A stretch of DNA of 64,000 nt from Paraburkholderia unamae (GCF_003268775.1 NZ_QLSU01000005.1:62001-126000), one strand, 5' to 3'. Numbered from the stretch's first letter, positions 1 through 9,820 are shown. The notes: generated by a model not told the origin, from the sequence alone. Numbers and translations: made by a program.

Positions 1-197
1 CTCAAAGAAACTGCTTTCGTAGTTTTTTGAAAATCCGAGCTCGCTTATCGTGAAATTGGCCTTTATCATTCCGGTACCGCGTCCAGAACCCGGAAGCGTC
101 ACCAACCTCCACTGACTAAGCGCTCCCGAAGCGCAAAGCACGAGTACTTACCTGCCTCAGACCGACCTAACTCTCACAGCGCAATCAAGCAGCGTGA

Positions 198-1450
198 ATC
201 ACGCCTCACCTCGGCGAACATCGTCGGTCTCGTCATGGCAAACACCGTTGAGTTTTTCGACTTCGCTGTCTATGCGATGTTCGCAGGATATATCGACCGC
301 GTGTTCTTCCCGTAAGGGACGCTCTTCGACGGCTTGCAGTTTTCACTGGCCGCATTTGCCGCTGGTCATCTATCGCGCCCTCTTGGCGCGCTCACCTTAG
401 GCCGCTGCGCTGAACGTCGCGGACCCGAAAAACGGCGTTAGTTAGAGGGAGCCTTATGACCCGTCGTAGCCTCGCGATTGCGGTAATGCCATCCCTTCGA
501 CGCGGTGGGTCTGCCAGCGTCGTTGGTCGTGCTGCTTTGCCGGATGATCCGGGGATCCGCAATTGGTGGGGAACTTGGTGCGGTCGTTGCGACTCCCGGT
601 CGAGCGCGGACCAACAGGTCGCCCCTCGCTATGTGGGCCGGATACCAGGTGGCAGCCCAAGCGGCAGCACAGATTCTTGCCGGAATTTCAGGCATGGCAC
701 TTGTGGAATGTCTTGCCGCAGCCGATCTCCATGCGCGGGGCTGGCGATTACCGTTTGCGTTCGCATGCAGACCTTCTACCAGTACAGTTTTATCTGCGAC
801 GGTCGATAGAGGAAGTCATGCCGTCGCATGAGTCAGATAAGCGATCAGCTACAAGCGAAACGCGGAGTTGGATCAAGCACTCGCTATGCTCCGTTGGAAT
901 GGTCTTTGGCGGCACCGTCCCGACCTATGTTGTAATTTACATCGCGGCTTTTGGGCTTTCAGGAACGTCGCCTTCTTCGTCATCCTCGTTCGCGATGGCA
1001 TCTGCCATCGGTGCTGCGACCTCGCTGGCGCCGCTGATCGGCGCCGCGCTCGCAGACAAGATTGGCACGGGCATGATGATTGTCATCGCGCGGACAGCCA
1101 CAGCAATCACCGTCTATCCTGTTTTCGCACTACTTTCGGGACATAACTCCCCGATGATCAGCGTGATCGCCATTTCAACTGTCGCGGCCTTGTCTGCACT
1201 AGGCGGCGTCCCGACCCTCGCATTTACCTTCGGAAATTGCCCGCTCAGAACAGGGCGGCGGGTCTCGCCTTCTCGTATGCGAATGGCGTCGCAATATTCG
1301 GAGGTACAACCCCGCTGGCTGCGTCCGCCATCGTGCGTGTAGCAGGATTTGCTGCAAAGACGGCCTGGTATATGATCTTTGCATCGGTCGTCGCGCTGAG
1401 TGCGCAACAATATCTTCAACGCGCACCCGATCACGAGATGCGATGGCAGA
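198..1450 (+). pseudogene. Decayed MFS transporter of the metabolite:H+ symporter (MHS) type
   Basis: Pieces of one 12-TM transporter can be read in order but in different frames. An N-terminal helix piece (GLVMANTVEFFDFAVYAMF) near 219-305 is followed by an in-frame TAA at 314. A piece with LCRMIRGSAIGGELGAV sits near 520-590. TM segments with ALADKIGTGMMI follow near 890-1230, and a last piece with AAGLAFSYANGVAIFGGT lies near 1245-1330. These match the motif order of shikimate/citrate/ProP-like MHS carriers. At least one stop and several frame changes prevent a full product, so it is called a relic. The substrate cannot be told. Confidence 0.72.
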
Positions 1451-1495
1451 AGGTAACGTCCCTGACCTATCGCGTGCGCGCGGGTAACCCGACAG

Positions 1496-2752
1496 CTAAC
1501 GGGTCGCGCCAAGCGATTCGGATATGGGCAGTGAAAAGAAGAAGCTGGTCCCGAAACCAAGCTTGCTCTCTACCCAGATGCGGCCTCCATGGGCTTCGAC
1601 GATAGAGCGCGCAACGACAAGCCCCATTCCCATGCCCGACGACTTGGTTGTGAAGAATGGCTGGAAGAGCGACGAAAGCGTTTCCTCAGTCATGCCAGTT
1701 CCCGAATCTCTCACTTCAAACAGCGCCTCATCCGAACTGGTCCTGCTCGCGGCGACAGTAAGTCGCCGTTCTCCGCCCTCCGCCGAGTCGATCGCATGAA
1801 CTCCGTTCAACAGCAGATTCGCGAGAACCTGCTGAATCTGGAGAGGATCCGCGAAGATCGAGAGATCTGCGTCCAGGCGTCTGTCGATAAAGACCGCTTT
1901 TGATTTTGCCTCCGATGAAATCAAAAAAGTCGCCGCTTCGACGACGCCACTTGCTGATGACAAAACAGAATGAACTGGAACCTTGCCGAGGAAGCCACGG
2001 ATCTTTTTACAGATTTCCGTCGCATCTCGCGCCCAACGTGCTGAATCCCGGATAGCTTCGGTAGCCTGCCCGATATTTGGTGAGTCGTCTTGAAGCCATC
2101 GCAGCGCGGCGTCTGCCGAGGTCCGTGTGGCCGAAAGCGGTTGGCTGATTTCGTGCAGGATTGAGGCCGCTACTTCGCCGAACAGAGAGACGCGCGCTGA
2201 TCGCGCCATTTCCGCTCGCATTGCTTGCATGCGATCGTTGCTCTCCTTTTGTGCGGTCACGTCAAACCCATAGAAACAGAGACGACGATAACCGTCCTCA
2301 TGCTTGGGAAGGGAGCATCGCCATACGATCGGCACCCGCTTGCCAGAAAACGTCACCAGCGTGCGTTCGCCTTGACACGCATCACGCCCCTCGAACATGG
2401 CCCGATAAACGGCGATGTTGCTAGTGCGATCAGCAGGAAGCAGTTGCTTTGCGCGTTCGAAAAAAGCAGCTTTCGTTCCCGCTTCGAATAGCTCCACAAC
2501 GGCATCATTGGCCTCGACAAAAGAATGTAGTGCCCTCAAGTCAGCCACGGCCTGTGGATGTGAGCCGAACCACACATCGAGATCCGCTATGCCGCTGTGG
2601 CGTAAATCCATGATCGCCTGATAAACACGCGACCAGTCTTCAACCATAATCGGAATGGGTGCCGAAAGGAAGAGCTGATAGTTGGACAGATCGAATTGCA
2701 GCGCTCTCCCTTCCTCAAATCGTTCATCATCGTGGGGGAGAGAGAAATTCAT
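1496..2752 (-). CDS. PAS-containing sensor histidine kinase
   Basis: A cytoplasmic two-component sensor kinase of about 418 aa with no evident membrane segment. A PAS-like sensing region covers roughly residues 20-165. The phosphoacceptor motif HEISQPLSA is near residue 200, the N box (QQVLANLLLNGVHAI) near 310-322, the G1 motif DSGTGM near 349-354, and F/G2 (FQPFFTTKSSGMGMGL) near 363-378. Start: ATG at 2752 is preferred because the family's N-terminus begins about here; an in-frame GTG at 2893 would add 47 residues. It faces a receiver-only protein across a 158-bp gap, so the two probably form a pair. A kinase with the same HExxQPL H box lies at 9817-11715. Confidence 0.85.
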   Translation of the reverse strand: MNFSLPHDDERFEEGRALQFDLSNYQLFLSAPIPIMVEDWSRVYQAIMDLRHSGIADLDVWFGSHPQAVADLRALHSFVEANDAVVELFEAGTKAAFFERAKQLLPADRTSNIAVYRAMFEGRDACQGERTLVTFSGKRVPIVWRCSLPKHEDGYRRLCFYGFDVTAQKESNDRMQAMRAEMARSARVSLFGEVAASILHEISQPLSATRTSADAALRWLQDDSPNIGQATEAIRDSARWARDATEICKKIRGFLGKVPVHSVLSSASGVVEAATFLISSEAKSKAVFIDRRLDADLSIFADPLQIQQVLANLLLNGVHAIDSAEGGERRLTVAASRTSSDEALFEVRDSGTGMTEETLSSLFQPFFTTKSSGMGMGLVVARSIVEAHGGRIWVESKLGFGTSFFFSLPISESLGATR

Positions 2753-2910
2753 CTTGGGCGTCCGGTAAGAAGATATCAGGCTATGGAATGAATTGATATC
2801 GGCGCACGTAATTTCCCAGTCGGGAAAACGAATACTCCGCACCAAAGCACAGCTCTCACTATACCTTAGGATGGTGCCTTCCCGCTCGGCCACAAGTTAG
2901 GCTGCGCTAT

Positions 2911-3327
2911 ATGAAGCCACGCCTAATGAAACCCTCGATTCTGAGGCGGGCGTTTGCGAGAAAAATCGTGCCTCCAAAAAACGTTTGCGTGATTGATGAC
3001 GAGACCTCAATCCGGCTGTCGACCGCGGCGCTAGTACGCTCGCTTGGTCACGATGCGCACGCCTTTGACTCCGCCGAAACCTTCCTGGCCTCTGAGATCC
3101 AGCATCGCGCCGACTGCATCGTATGCGACGTGCAGATGCGCGGAATGTCCGGCACCGCCCTACTCACACTGTTACGCATGGCAGGGGCACGCACGCCCTT
3201 CATTTTCGTATCTGGCAACCTAACAGCGCATGAACGTTTGATTGCAGCCCGATACTCCGTGGCGCTCCTCGAAAAGCCGATAGATCCCGATGACCTCGTC
3301 GCCCTTGTTGTCGATATATTGAGATAG
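2911..3327 (+). CDS. Stand-alone response regulator receiver protein
   Basis: A 138-aa protein made almost entirely of one CheY-like receiver domain. It shows the acidic pair (VIDDE), the phosphoacceptor Asp in VCDVQMRGMSG, the Thr/Ser position (FVSG) and the conserved Lys in LLEKPIDPDDL. There is no DNA-binding or output domain, so it probably acts as a phosphate shuttle or by protein contact. Three start codons are possible: ATG 2911, ATG 2926 and GTG 2968; the last best fits a minimal receiver. It is transcribed away from the kinase at 1496-2752 and towards the LysR gene at 3524. A similar receiver-only protein lies at 11756-12130. Confidence 0.82.
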   Translation: MKPRLMKPSILRRAFARKIVPPKNVCVIDDETSIRLSTAALVRSLGHDAHAFDSAETFLASEIQHRADCIVCDVQMRGMSGTALLTLLRMAGARTPFIFVSGNLTAHERLIAARYSVALLEKPIDPDDLVALVVDILR

Positions 3328-3523
3328 GTTCACAAAACCATATCATATCTCCAATATCACATCTCATTTTCAATTTTCACATCAAGGTGAACCCAACCTT
3401 TGACGGTCGATATATTTATACGAAGGTATAGGCTGACATTGCCATCGGTTCGATGGAATTCAAAAACTCTGCCAAATAGAATGAACGAACCAAATTCAGG
3501 TTGATCTTCGGCGGAGTGAGAAA
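3328..3523 (+). other. AT-rich intergenic region upstream of the LysR gene
   Basis: This 196-bp gap is strikingly AT-rich compared with flanking coding DNA and carries repeated CATATC/CACATC-like words in its first 60 bases. It probably holds the promoter and operator of the LysR gene at 3524. No coding potential was seen. Confidence 0.4.
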
Positions 3524-4546
3524 ATGGATCGTTTCCTACACGCGATGTCGGTCTTTGTGCACGTCGCCCGCTTGGGTAGCTTCACTTCTGCCGCGGAAGC
3601 GCTCGGTGTCGCCACCGGGTCTGTAAGCACAGTGGTCCGTCAGCTCGAATCGTATCTCGACGTCGCTTTGCTGCACCGCTCAACTCGTGCGATGCGCGTT
3701 ACGGCCGAGGGCGCACACTACTACGAACATTGCGTAAGGGTCCTCGCTGAGATTGACGACATGACCCTAGCACTAAGAAGCACCCGCCATATCGCGCAAG
3801 GGCGTCTCTGCGTCGACATTGATCAAGAGGTAGCTTGCGTGCTGCTCCCCGAAATATCCAAATTCAGCGCAGCCTATCCCGATGTTGAATTAAAGATCGC
3901 CGTTGGAGGGGAGCCCGATGGATTGATTAGCAACGGAGTCGACTGTGCAATCGTCGTGGGCAACCTTTCTGACTCATCGTTCAAATGTCGCCACGTGGGC
4001 GTCGTGCGGACACTGACCGTTGCCAGCCCTGCTTACCTCGCACGACGCGCTATCCCAAACAGCCCAGAGGCGCTTGGAGATCACGATGTCGTGCATTACT
4101 CGCCTCGCCGTTTTGGCAATCCCAGACCTCTCCGGTTTGCGGGAGATAGAAGCGATGTGACGGTCAAGGCGTCTGAACGACTCTGCCTGAATGATGCCGT
4201 GGCCGTCCTGCAATGCGTGCTTGGCGGCGCGGGACTCGCGCAGATCTCCGAGCCGATTGCGCTACCGCACCTGCGCTCGGGGCGACTAGAAGAAGTGCTC
4301 GTCCATCATCGTCCAATGGCATCGCCGATTTCCTGTGTCTATGCAAATCAGCGACATGTTTCGATGGCGCTACACGCGTTCATGGACTGGACCGCCGCTA
4401 GCCTCAAATCTCACACGCATCGGCGCAATACTGCGTCGCCCGAGTTTAGCCTTAACAAACCTCAACGGCCGACGTGTCACATAACATCAGCAGATCAGCC
4501 GGCCAGCCTATCGTCTTTCGCGGCAGCAACTGAAATTGCAGCCTGA
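3524..4546 (+). CDS. LysR-family transcriptional regulator (copy A)
   Basis: A 340-aa LysR-type regulator. The N-terminal winged helix-turn-helix covers residues 1-60 (MDRFLHAMSVFVHVARLGSF; then SAAEALGVATGSVSTVVRQLE), and the effector-binding domain covers about 90-300. It is a clear paralogue of the regulator at 12232-13323: both share VDCA.VVGNLSDSS, TVASPAYLA and HYSPRRFG. About 40 residues after the usual LysR end (SLKSH onward) look like a non-conserved tail. The GTGAG seven bases before the ATG may serve as ribosome site. Context suggests control of the hydrolase/transporter genes that follow; the inducer is unknown. Confidence 0.9.
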   Translation: MDRFLHAMSVFVHVARLGSFTSAAEALGVATGSVSTVVRQLESYLDVALLHRSTRAMRVTAEGAHYYEHCVRVLAEIDDMTLALRSTRHIAQGRLCVDIDQEVACVLLPEISKFSAAYPDVELKIAVGGEPDGLISNGVDCAIVVGNLSDSSFKCRHVGVVRTLTVASPAYLARRAIPNSPEALGDHDVVHYSPRRFGNPRPLRFAGDRSDVTVKASERLCLNDAVAVLQCVLGGAGLAQISEPIALPHLRSGRLEEVLVHHRPMASPISCVYANQRHVSMALHAFMDWTAASLKSHTHRRNTASPEFSLNKPQRPTCHITSADQPASLSSFAAATEIAA

Positions 4547-4587
4547 CATAACACCGCGAAGTTGTCGCCTCTTTTTAGGAGCACACG

Positions 4588-4998
4588 GTGCTGGAAACAC
4601 ACGAACACATTGTCCAGCGGGCACTAGTGAGCCTGCTGTTGCCGTCAGCCATCACAGTATCCAACGATGCCTATGAGCGTGAACTCAGGATACATGTGCG
4701 TCGGCGCGGGGTTTCGTCACGACTAGTCGACGTCGGGCCAACCCAGACGCCGCCGTGCCGTGTAACTGTACTCGATAGACCCTCTTCTCACGCACTGACG
4801 GTGCTTTGGAGTGACGCATGCTCCGGGCATTACGGCGAGCAAACATGGCGGCTTGTTTTCGCAAAGCGGGATGCTCTCTGTGCTTTGACAGGCACCGAAA
4901 TTTTAAAGGGCGACGAGGTGTTTCGCCCTCGGGTGAAACGGAACTCTTTGCCTGCGAACTGGGATCGAATGATACTCGCTAGCAAAATCAGTTTTTAG
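4588..4998 (+). CDS. DUF3331-like hypothetical protein
   Basis: A 136-aa protein of unknown function that resembles the DUF3331 family common in Burkholderia. The recognisable part is the C-terminal half: W.D..SGHYGEQTW...FAKRDALCALTG, followed by KGDEVFRPR, where a Cys and a KGD-VFRPR turn recur. The start is GTG at 4588, supported by AGGAG at 4577-4581. No signal peptide or membrane helix. It sits 41 bp after the LysR gene on the same strand. The family assignment is from memory of the motif pattern. Confidence 0.62.
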   Translation: MLETHEHIVQRALVSLLLPSAITVSNDAYERELRIHVRRRGVSSRLVDVGPTQTPPCRVTVLDRPSSHALTVLWSDACSGHYGEQTWRLVFAKRDALCALTGTEILKGDEVFRPRVKRNSLPANWDRMILASKISF

Positions 4999-5073
4999 GG
5001 GAGGTCAATTTATCCTCTTATCAACAATCCATAACATCGATTTTAAAACTTTAGTAAAACGAACGAAAAATAC

Positions 5074-6102
5074 ATGAATCGAATCATTTCTGCTTTATCA
5101 TTTGCTCTGGCACTCGCCGGCTCAATCTCCGTCACCGCGGCATGGGCCGATCCAGCCCTGGAACAGGGAACTCGCGAATTTGTCGATACGTTGACGGCCA
5201 AGGGCGGTCCGCCGATTTATACGTTGTCGCCAAGTGATGCGCGTACCGTTCTACTGGGCGCGCAAAGCGCCCCCGTTTCCAAGCTCCCGGCCCATATTGA
5301 AGATCGCATCTTTCCTGTAGGACCTACCGGTGACGTGAAGGTCCGCATCATCAAGCCGGCGAAGAAATCCGCTGGTACGTTGCCCGTTGTGATGTACTTT
5401 CATGGTGGCGGCTGGGTGTTGGGTGATGCAGCAACGCATGACAGGCTGGTGCGCGAAATCGCTAACGGCTCGGACGCGGCAGTGGTCTTCGTCGACTATG
5501 AGCGCTCGCCAGAAGCTCGCTACCCCACCGCCATTGAGCAAGCGTACGCGGCAACTGCTTACGTTGCGCAACACGGAAAAGAGCTGGACGTCGATCCTCA
5601 GCGCATGGCACTCGCGGGCGACAGCGTCGGCGGCAACATGGTGGCAGCAGTGAGCATTCTTGCCAAGCAACGCCATGGCCCGAAGTTCCGGTTCCAGGTT
5701 TTGTTCTACCCGGTCACCGATGCGAACTTCGAGGACGGGTCGTACCAGGAGTTTTCCCACGGTCCCTGGCTCACCAAGAACGCGATGAAGTGGTTCTGGG
5801 ACGCATATCTGCCCGATGCGTCCAAGCGCAACGAAATCACGGCGTCTCCGCTGCAGGCAACGATTGCAGATCTTCAGGGTCTGCCGCCCGCACTCGTGAT
5901 TACTGACGAAAACGACGTCCTGAGAGATGAAGGCGAGGCCTACGCGCACAAGCTCATGCAGGCCGGCGTGGACGTTACTGCGGTGCGTTACCTCGGCAGC
6001 ATTCACGACTTCGTGATGCTCAACGCGCTGTCAAATACACCAGCCGCGCGCGCAGCGATTGGCCAAGCCAACGCGATGCTGCGCCGAGAACTTCACAAGT
6101 AG
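5074..6102 (+). CDS. Secreted alpha/beta hydrolase, HSL-type esterase/lipase
   Basis: A 342-aa hydrolase with a likely Sec signal peptide (MNRIISALSFALALAGSISVTAAWA, cut near residue 25), so it is probably periplasmic. It has the hormone-sensitive-lipase hallmarks: oxyanion motif HGGG at residues 110-113, nucleophile motif GDSVGG with Ser184, the acid DVLRDEG near 281, and His311 in SIHDFV. Members hydrolyse short-chain or aryl esters; the substrate here is unknown. It is followed 91 bp downstream by an AhpD-like gene and then by a regulator and MFS transporter, suggesting one functional cassette. The AT-rich leader at 4999-5073 may carry the promoter. Confidence 0.87.
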   Translation: MNRIISALSFALALAGSISVTAAWADPALEQGTREFVDTLTAKGGPPIYTLSPSDARTVLLGAQSAPVSKLPAHIEDRIFPVGPTGDVKVRIIKPAKKSAGTLPVVMYFHGGGWVLGDAATHDRLVREIANGSDAAVVFVDYERSPEARYPTAIEQAYAATAYVAQHGKELDVDPQRMALAGDSVGGNMVAAVSILAKQRHGPKFRFQVLFYPVTDANFEDGSYQEFSHGPWLTKNAMKWFWDAYLPDASKRNEITASPLQATIADLQGLPPALVITDENDVLRDEGEAYAHKLMQAGVDVTAVRYLGSIHDFVMLNALSNTPAARAAIGQANAMLRRELHK

Positions 6103-6193
6103 CGCGAGCGTCACTGCGGCGACGTCAACGTCGCCGCCGCTCGCTCCTCAGCTGGCCATCCTGGCCAGCATCCAACACCAAGGAGAGATTTTC

Positions 6194-6730
6194 ATGACAC
6201 GATTGACAACGCTTAAGCCTGGCGAGGCTACCGGTGAAGCCGCGACGATATTCAGCCAGATCAAGGCCGCGCTCGGAAAGGTCCCCAACGCATACGCCAC
6301 CATCGGCACGCACAGCCCGCAAGGACTTTCGGCGATGCTGAACGTCGACGCTGTGATTTCAGCTAGCTCACTTGAGGCTGCGGACGTGGAAGCGATCCGC
6401 CTTGCCGTGAGTGCCCTGTCCGGATGCGACTATTGCCTTGCAGCACATACGATGCTTGGCAAAATGGCTGGCCTCACGCCCGATCTCATGAAGAGAATCC
6501 GCGCTGGCCAGGCGGTAGAAGACGCTCGTCGCGACGCGCTGCTTGTATTCGTACGGACGGTAGTCACGAGTCGCAATACCGTCCCTGCGAACGTTCTGGA
6601 AGCCCTACGTGTAGCCGGCTACAGCGAACGCCAGGTCATAGAGATTATCCTGGTCATTACTTCGATCACCTTTACCAACCTGGTAAACCGCGTCAACGAC
6701 ACAGCGATCGATTTCCCGAAGATCGATTGA
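6194..6730 (+). CDS. AhpD-like / carboxymuconolactone decarboxylase family protein
   Basis: A 178-aa all-helical protein of the carboxymuconolactone-decarboxylase/AhpD superfamily. The redox motif GCDYCLAAH (Cys78, Cys81, His85) is the CxxC...H arrangement of peroxidase-related AhpD proteins, which use the Cys pair as an alkylhydroperoxidase or reductant. The start is ATG at 6194 with AGGAGAG at 6181-6187; a longer frame to 6059 overlaps the hydrolase gene and is less likely. It probably shares an operon with that hydrolase. The exact reaction is not known. Confidence 0.85.
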   Translation: MTRLTTLKPGEATGEAATIFSQIKAALGKVPNAYATIGTHSPQGLSAMLNVDAVISASSLEAADVEAIRLAVSALSGCDYCLAAHTMLGKMAGLTPDLMKRIRAGQAVEDARRDALLVFVRTVVTSRNTVPANVLEALRVAGYSERQVIEIILVITSITFTNLVNRVNDTAIDFPKID

Positions 6731-6973
6731 TCTAAGTGCCATCGCACTATCGTGCCACTCATGGTCTCTCTGCGTATCCCGTCCGAAAACATGACGCTTT
6801 TCGTCGTGCAATTGTGCCTGGATTACAGTCCGGCTACATGTTGATTCGTGTACCATCAACTGGCCGTCGAGCTGGCACGTTTCAATCGCTTTCTCAGGAC
6901 CACACCGTGCTTGCGTAATGTCTCTCGCCCGCGTTCCGCGATCTTCAAAGAATGCGTCTGTGGAGTTTGTGCA

Positions 6974-7624
6974 ATGTCATCCGGTCCAGGAAGGTTGGAA
7001 TTCGTCTCTACCGTTTATATCGTTGACGATGAAGAAGGTATTCGACGCTCGCTTTCACATCTTCTTCCCTCTGTCGGCCTAAACGTGCAGTCATTTGCGA
7101 GCACTGCGGAGTTCCGGTCGGCTCCATTGGCCGATGCTCCCTGTTGTCTATTGCTGGACATCCGGCTACGCGGAGAGAGCGGCCTGGCATTTCAACAACA
7201 AGTCACCGATCGACAGGATATTCCTATTATTTTCATTACCGGCTTTGCCGATGTTGATATCTGCAAACGGGCAATGAAAGGCGGTGCGTTCGATTTTCTG
7301 GTGAAGCCATTCTCTGACCAGGATGTCATCGATGCTGTCAATGGCGCACTCGTCATCGATCAGAGACGGCGTGAGCGGATGCAGACTCAAACCGTGCTCA
7401 CACGCGCGTATGAGCAATTGACCCGCCGTGAGCGGGAGGTACTCGCATACGTTGTAAGTGGAGCACTGAACAAGCAAATTGCGGCATGGCTGGGCGTCAG
7501 CGTAATTACAGTGAAGTTGCACCGCGCAGCTGTCATGAAAAAAATGAATGCGTCTTCCCTCGCCGATCTCGTGAGAAAAACTGGGGCCCTTGACATCCAG
7601 TTGCCCGTCATGCCAGAGAGTTGA
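6974..7624 (+). CDS. FixJ/NarL-type response regulator (copy A)
   Basis: A 216-aa regulator with an N-terminal receiver (VYIVDDEEG; phospho-Asp in LLLDIRLRGESG; KPFSDQD switch Lys) and a C-terminal LuxR-type helix-turn-helix (LTRREREVLAYVVSGALNKQIAAWLGVSVITVKLHR). The layout matches FixJ/StyR-like regulators. The start is ATG at 6974, preceded by TGGAG at 6961. No kinase lies next to it; the nearest candidates are the PAS kinases at 1496-2752 and 9817-11715. It is clearly paralogous to the regulator at 9176-9820 and precedes an MFS gene it may control. Confidence 0.88.
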   Translation: MSSGPGRLEFVSTVYIVDDEEGIRRSLSHLLPSVGLNVQSFASTAEFRSAPLADAPCCLLLDIRLRGESGLAFQQQVTDRQDIPIIFITGFADVDICKRAMKGGAFDFLVKPFSDQDVIDAVNGALVIDQRRRERMQTQTVLTRAYEQLTRREREVLAYVVSGALNKQIAAWLGVSVITVKLHRAAVMKKMNASSLADLVRKTGALDIQLPVMPES

Positions 7625-7814
7625 TCGCCAGGTAGTCAGCAGCGCGGTCGGTATGATTGAGACGTTTCCAGGCACGTCGACAACAATAAAATTATCACAA
7701 AAACTGTTTCAACATATTTGCACAAACGGGAACACTTTTCTTTGTTTCAATGATCGGGGAAACGCTTTGGATTTGAACGCTACGAGATCAACCGCCTCCA
7801 TAGAGACGGTGAGA

Positions 7815-9092
7815 ATGGAGGACGGGATTCGGGAAGAGCGTATCTCCAAGCATCTTGCACTTCGGATCCTCCCCATCTTCATGTTTGCGTATGTGGCAGC
7901 GTACGTCGATCGCATCAACGTGAGCTTCGCGAAGCTCCAGATGAGCCTCGATCTGGGTTTCACAGATGCTGTGTTCGGCTTCGGGGCGGGCACCTTTGCG
8001 CTGGGCTATGTGGTGTTTGAAGTTCCCAGCAACATGATCCTACAACGGGTTGGCGCCAAGCGGTGGCTGACGCGCATTATCCTGTCGTGGGCAATCGTTT
8101 CCGTCTTAACCACATTCATTCAGACACCGAAGCAATTCTATGTCATGCGGTACCTGCTGGGCGTAGCAGAGGCCGGCCTAGTCCCCGGAATTGTTTACTA
8201 TATTTCACAGTCGTTTCCCCGATTTCATCGCGCGAGAACGCTATCCGCCTTTTACGCCGCGCTACCTCTAGCGGGGTTAATCGGCTCCCCGTTAAGCGGG
8301 TTCATCATGGAGTATCTGGACGGTGTGGCTGCACTGCCTGGCTGGAAGTGGATGCTCGTCGCCGAAGCGCTGCCGGCATTCGGTGCCGCGTGGCTTTGCT
8401 GGACATATCTGGAGGATGACGTAACGGCAAGTCGCCACCAGACGGACGCAGACAGGGCATATCTGGCCAAAACGCTTGCCGAGGATCGCGCGATTGCGGC
8501 CACCACGAATCACAATGAGATGTTCGCAAGCTGGGTCTTCTGGACCTTCGGGCTGATCTATTTTCTTGATGTGTTTGGGATCTACGGCTACACACTCTGG
8601 GCACCGACCATCATCAAATCTCTTGGTGTGCATGGCGATTTCATGATTGGCCTTATCGCCGCACTGCCAAATGCGGTAGCGGTCGTCGTGATGGTTGCGG
8701 TGGGACGCAATGCAGATCGCCGTCGGGAAAGACGACTGCATACGGCTGCTCTGCTCCTGATCGCCGCCGCTGGCCTCGCACTGTCACTGGTTTGGCGCGA
8801 CAACCTCTGGCTGACAGTTATGGCACTGTGCATCGCGAATGCGGGGCTGCTTTCCATGCCCCCGGTCTTCTGGGGAATGCCGACCGCCGTCCTTGGACCG
8901 AGTACGGCTGCGAGTGGGATTGCATGGATTAGTGCCATCGGAAACATTGGAGGTTTTTTCGGTCCATACGTCGTCGGGATTCTCAAGCAATCGTCAGGCG
9001 GCTTTGCGCTTCCTGTCTCGTGCATGATCGCCTGCCTGCTCTCCGGCCTCTGCCTCACGTTGCTGTTGCCGAAGCACCTCGTCAATCGGTAA
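7815..9092 (+). CDS. MFS transporter, anion:cation symporter (ACS) family
   Basis: A 12-TM major facilitator of about 425 aa. The ACS signature is visible: LPIFMFAYVAAYVDRINVSFAKLQM in TM1, GYVVFEVPSNMILQRVGAKRW after TM2, and FYVMRYLLGVAEAGLVPGIVYYIS in TM4. Such carriers import organic anions such as phthalate, tartrate, glucarate or 4-hydroxyphenylacetate; the substrate is not readable. The start is probably ATG 7815; TTG 7767, which has GGGGA seven bases upstream, is an alternative. It follows the regulator at 6974 on the same strand and converges on the two-component operon ending at 9176. Confidence 0.88.
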   Translation: MEDGIREERISKHLALRILPIFMFAYVAAYVDRINVSFAKLQMSLDLGFTDAVFGFGAGTFALGYVVFEVPSNMILQRVGAKRWLTRIILSWAIVSVLTTFIQTPKQFYVMRYLLGVAEAGLVPGIVYYISQSFPRFHRARTLSAFYAALPLAGLIGSPLSGFIMEYLDGVAALPGWKWMLVAEALPAFGAAWLCWTYLEDDVTASRHQTDADRAYLAKTLAEDRAIAATTNHNEMFASWVFWTFGLIYFLDVFGIYGYTLWAPTIIKSLGVHGDFMIGLIAALPNAVAVVVMVAVGRNADRRRERRLHTAALLLIAAAGLALSLVWRDNLWLTVMALCIANAGLLSMPPVFWGMPTAVLGPSTAASGIAWISAIGNIGGFFGPYVVGILKQSSGGFALPVSCMIACLLSGLCLTLLLPKHLVNR

Positions 9093-9175
9093 CGAAACAA
9101 GCTGCGTCCGCAACGGTCAGGTGCCGCAATCATGGCACCAGCTCCCTGCTATGACTCCACAACGAAGGTGCCCGA

Positions 9176-9820
9176 CTATTCCTCCCGGGGATGTAGCCCA
9201 AGGGCATTCGCACTAAGCACGAGTTCAGGAAGAGAGCGCGCTTCCATTTTTCGCATGGCTTGACCACGATGAATCTTTACCGTGATCTCGCTTAATCCCA
9301 TCTCGGCTGCGATCTGCTTGTTCAATAGTCCACAGACCACGTATTTCATGACCTCTTGTTCACGGGGCGTGAGCGTTTGGTAGCGACGTAGAATATCTGC
9401 CGTTCTGCTATGAGATTTACGCATTGCCTCGTTTCTCAACAATGCGCTTTGTATGGCGTCCAGCATGTCCTGGTCACGGAATGGCTTCGCGAGGAAATCA
9501 AAAGCGCCGTTTTTCATCGCCTTTACTGACATCGCTATATCGCCGTGAGCCGTTATGAAAATGATTGGCAGCTCGACGTCAGCAGCGATTATCTGCTCCT
9601 GTAGGGCAAGCCCGCTTTGCCCTTTGAGTCGAACATCAAGAATCAGGCAGCTCGGCACATCAGGGCGTTCGAAGTCCAAAAACTCTTGCGTTGACGCAAA
9701 GAGTTCTACCCTCTGACCGACAGATCGGAACAGCATTGCAAGTGCGGCCCGAATGGAATCGTCGTCGTCAACCACATAAACGATCGTGCTCCCTGCACTG
9801 TAATCTGTACGCTGGATCAT
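9176..9820 (-). CDS. FixJ/NarL-type response regulator (copy B)
   Basis: A 214-aa response regulator. The receiver has VYVVDDDDSIR, phospho-Asp in LILDVRLKGQSG and KPFRDQD; the LuxR-type HTH has LTPREQEVMKYVVCGLLNKQIAAEMGLSEITVKIHR. Its ATG overlaps the stop of the upstream kinase gene by four bases (ATGA), so kinase and regulator are translationally coupled and are almost certainly cognate. It is paralogous to the regulator at 6974-7624, but here the canonical HRGQAMRKM helix is kept, where copy A reads HRAAVMKKM. Confidence 0.92.
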   Translation of the reverse strand: MIQRTDYSAGSTIVYVVDDDDSIRAALAMLFRSVGQRVELFASTQEFLDFERPDVPSCLILDVRLKGQSGLALQEQIIAADVELPIIFITAHGDIAMSVKAMKNGAFDFLAKPFRDQDMLDAIQSALLRNEAMRKSHSRTADILRRYQTLTPREQEVMKYVVCGLLNKQIAAEMGLSEITVKIHRGQAMRKMEARSLPELVLSANALGLHPREE

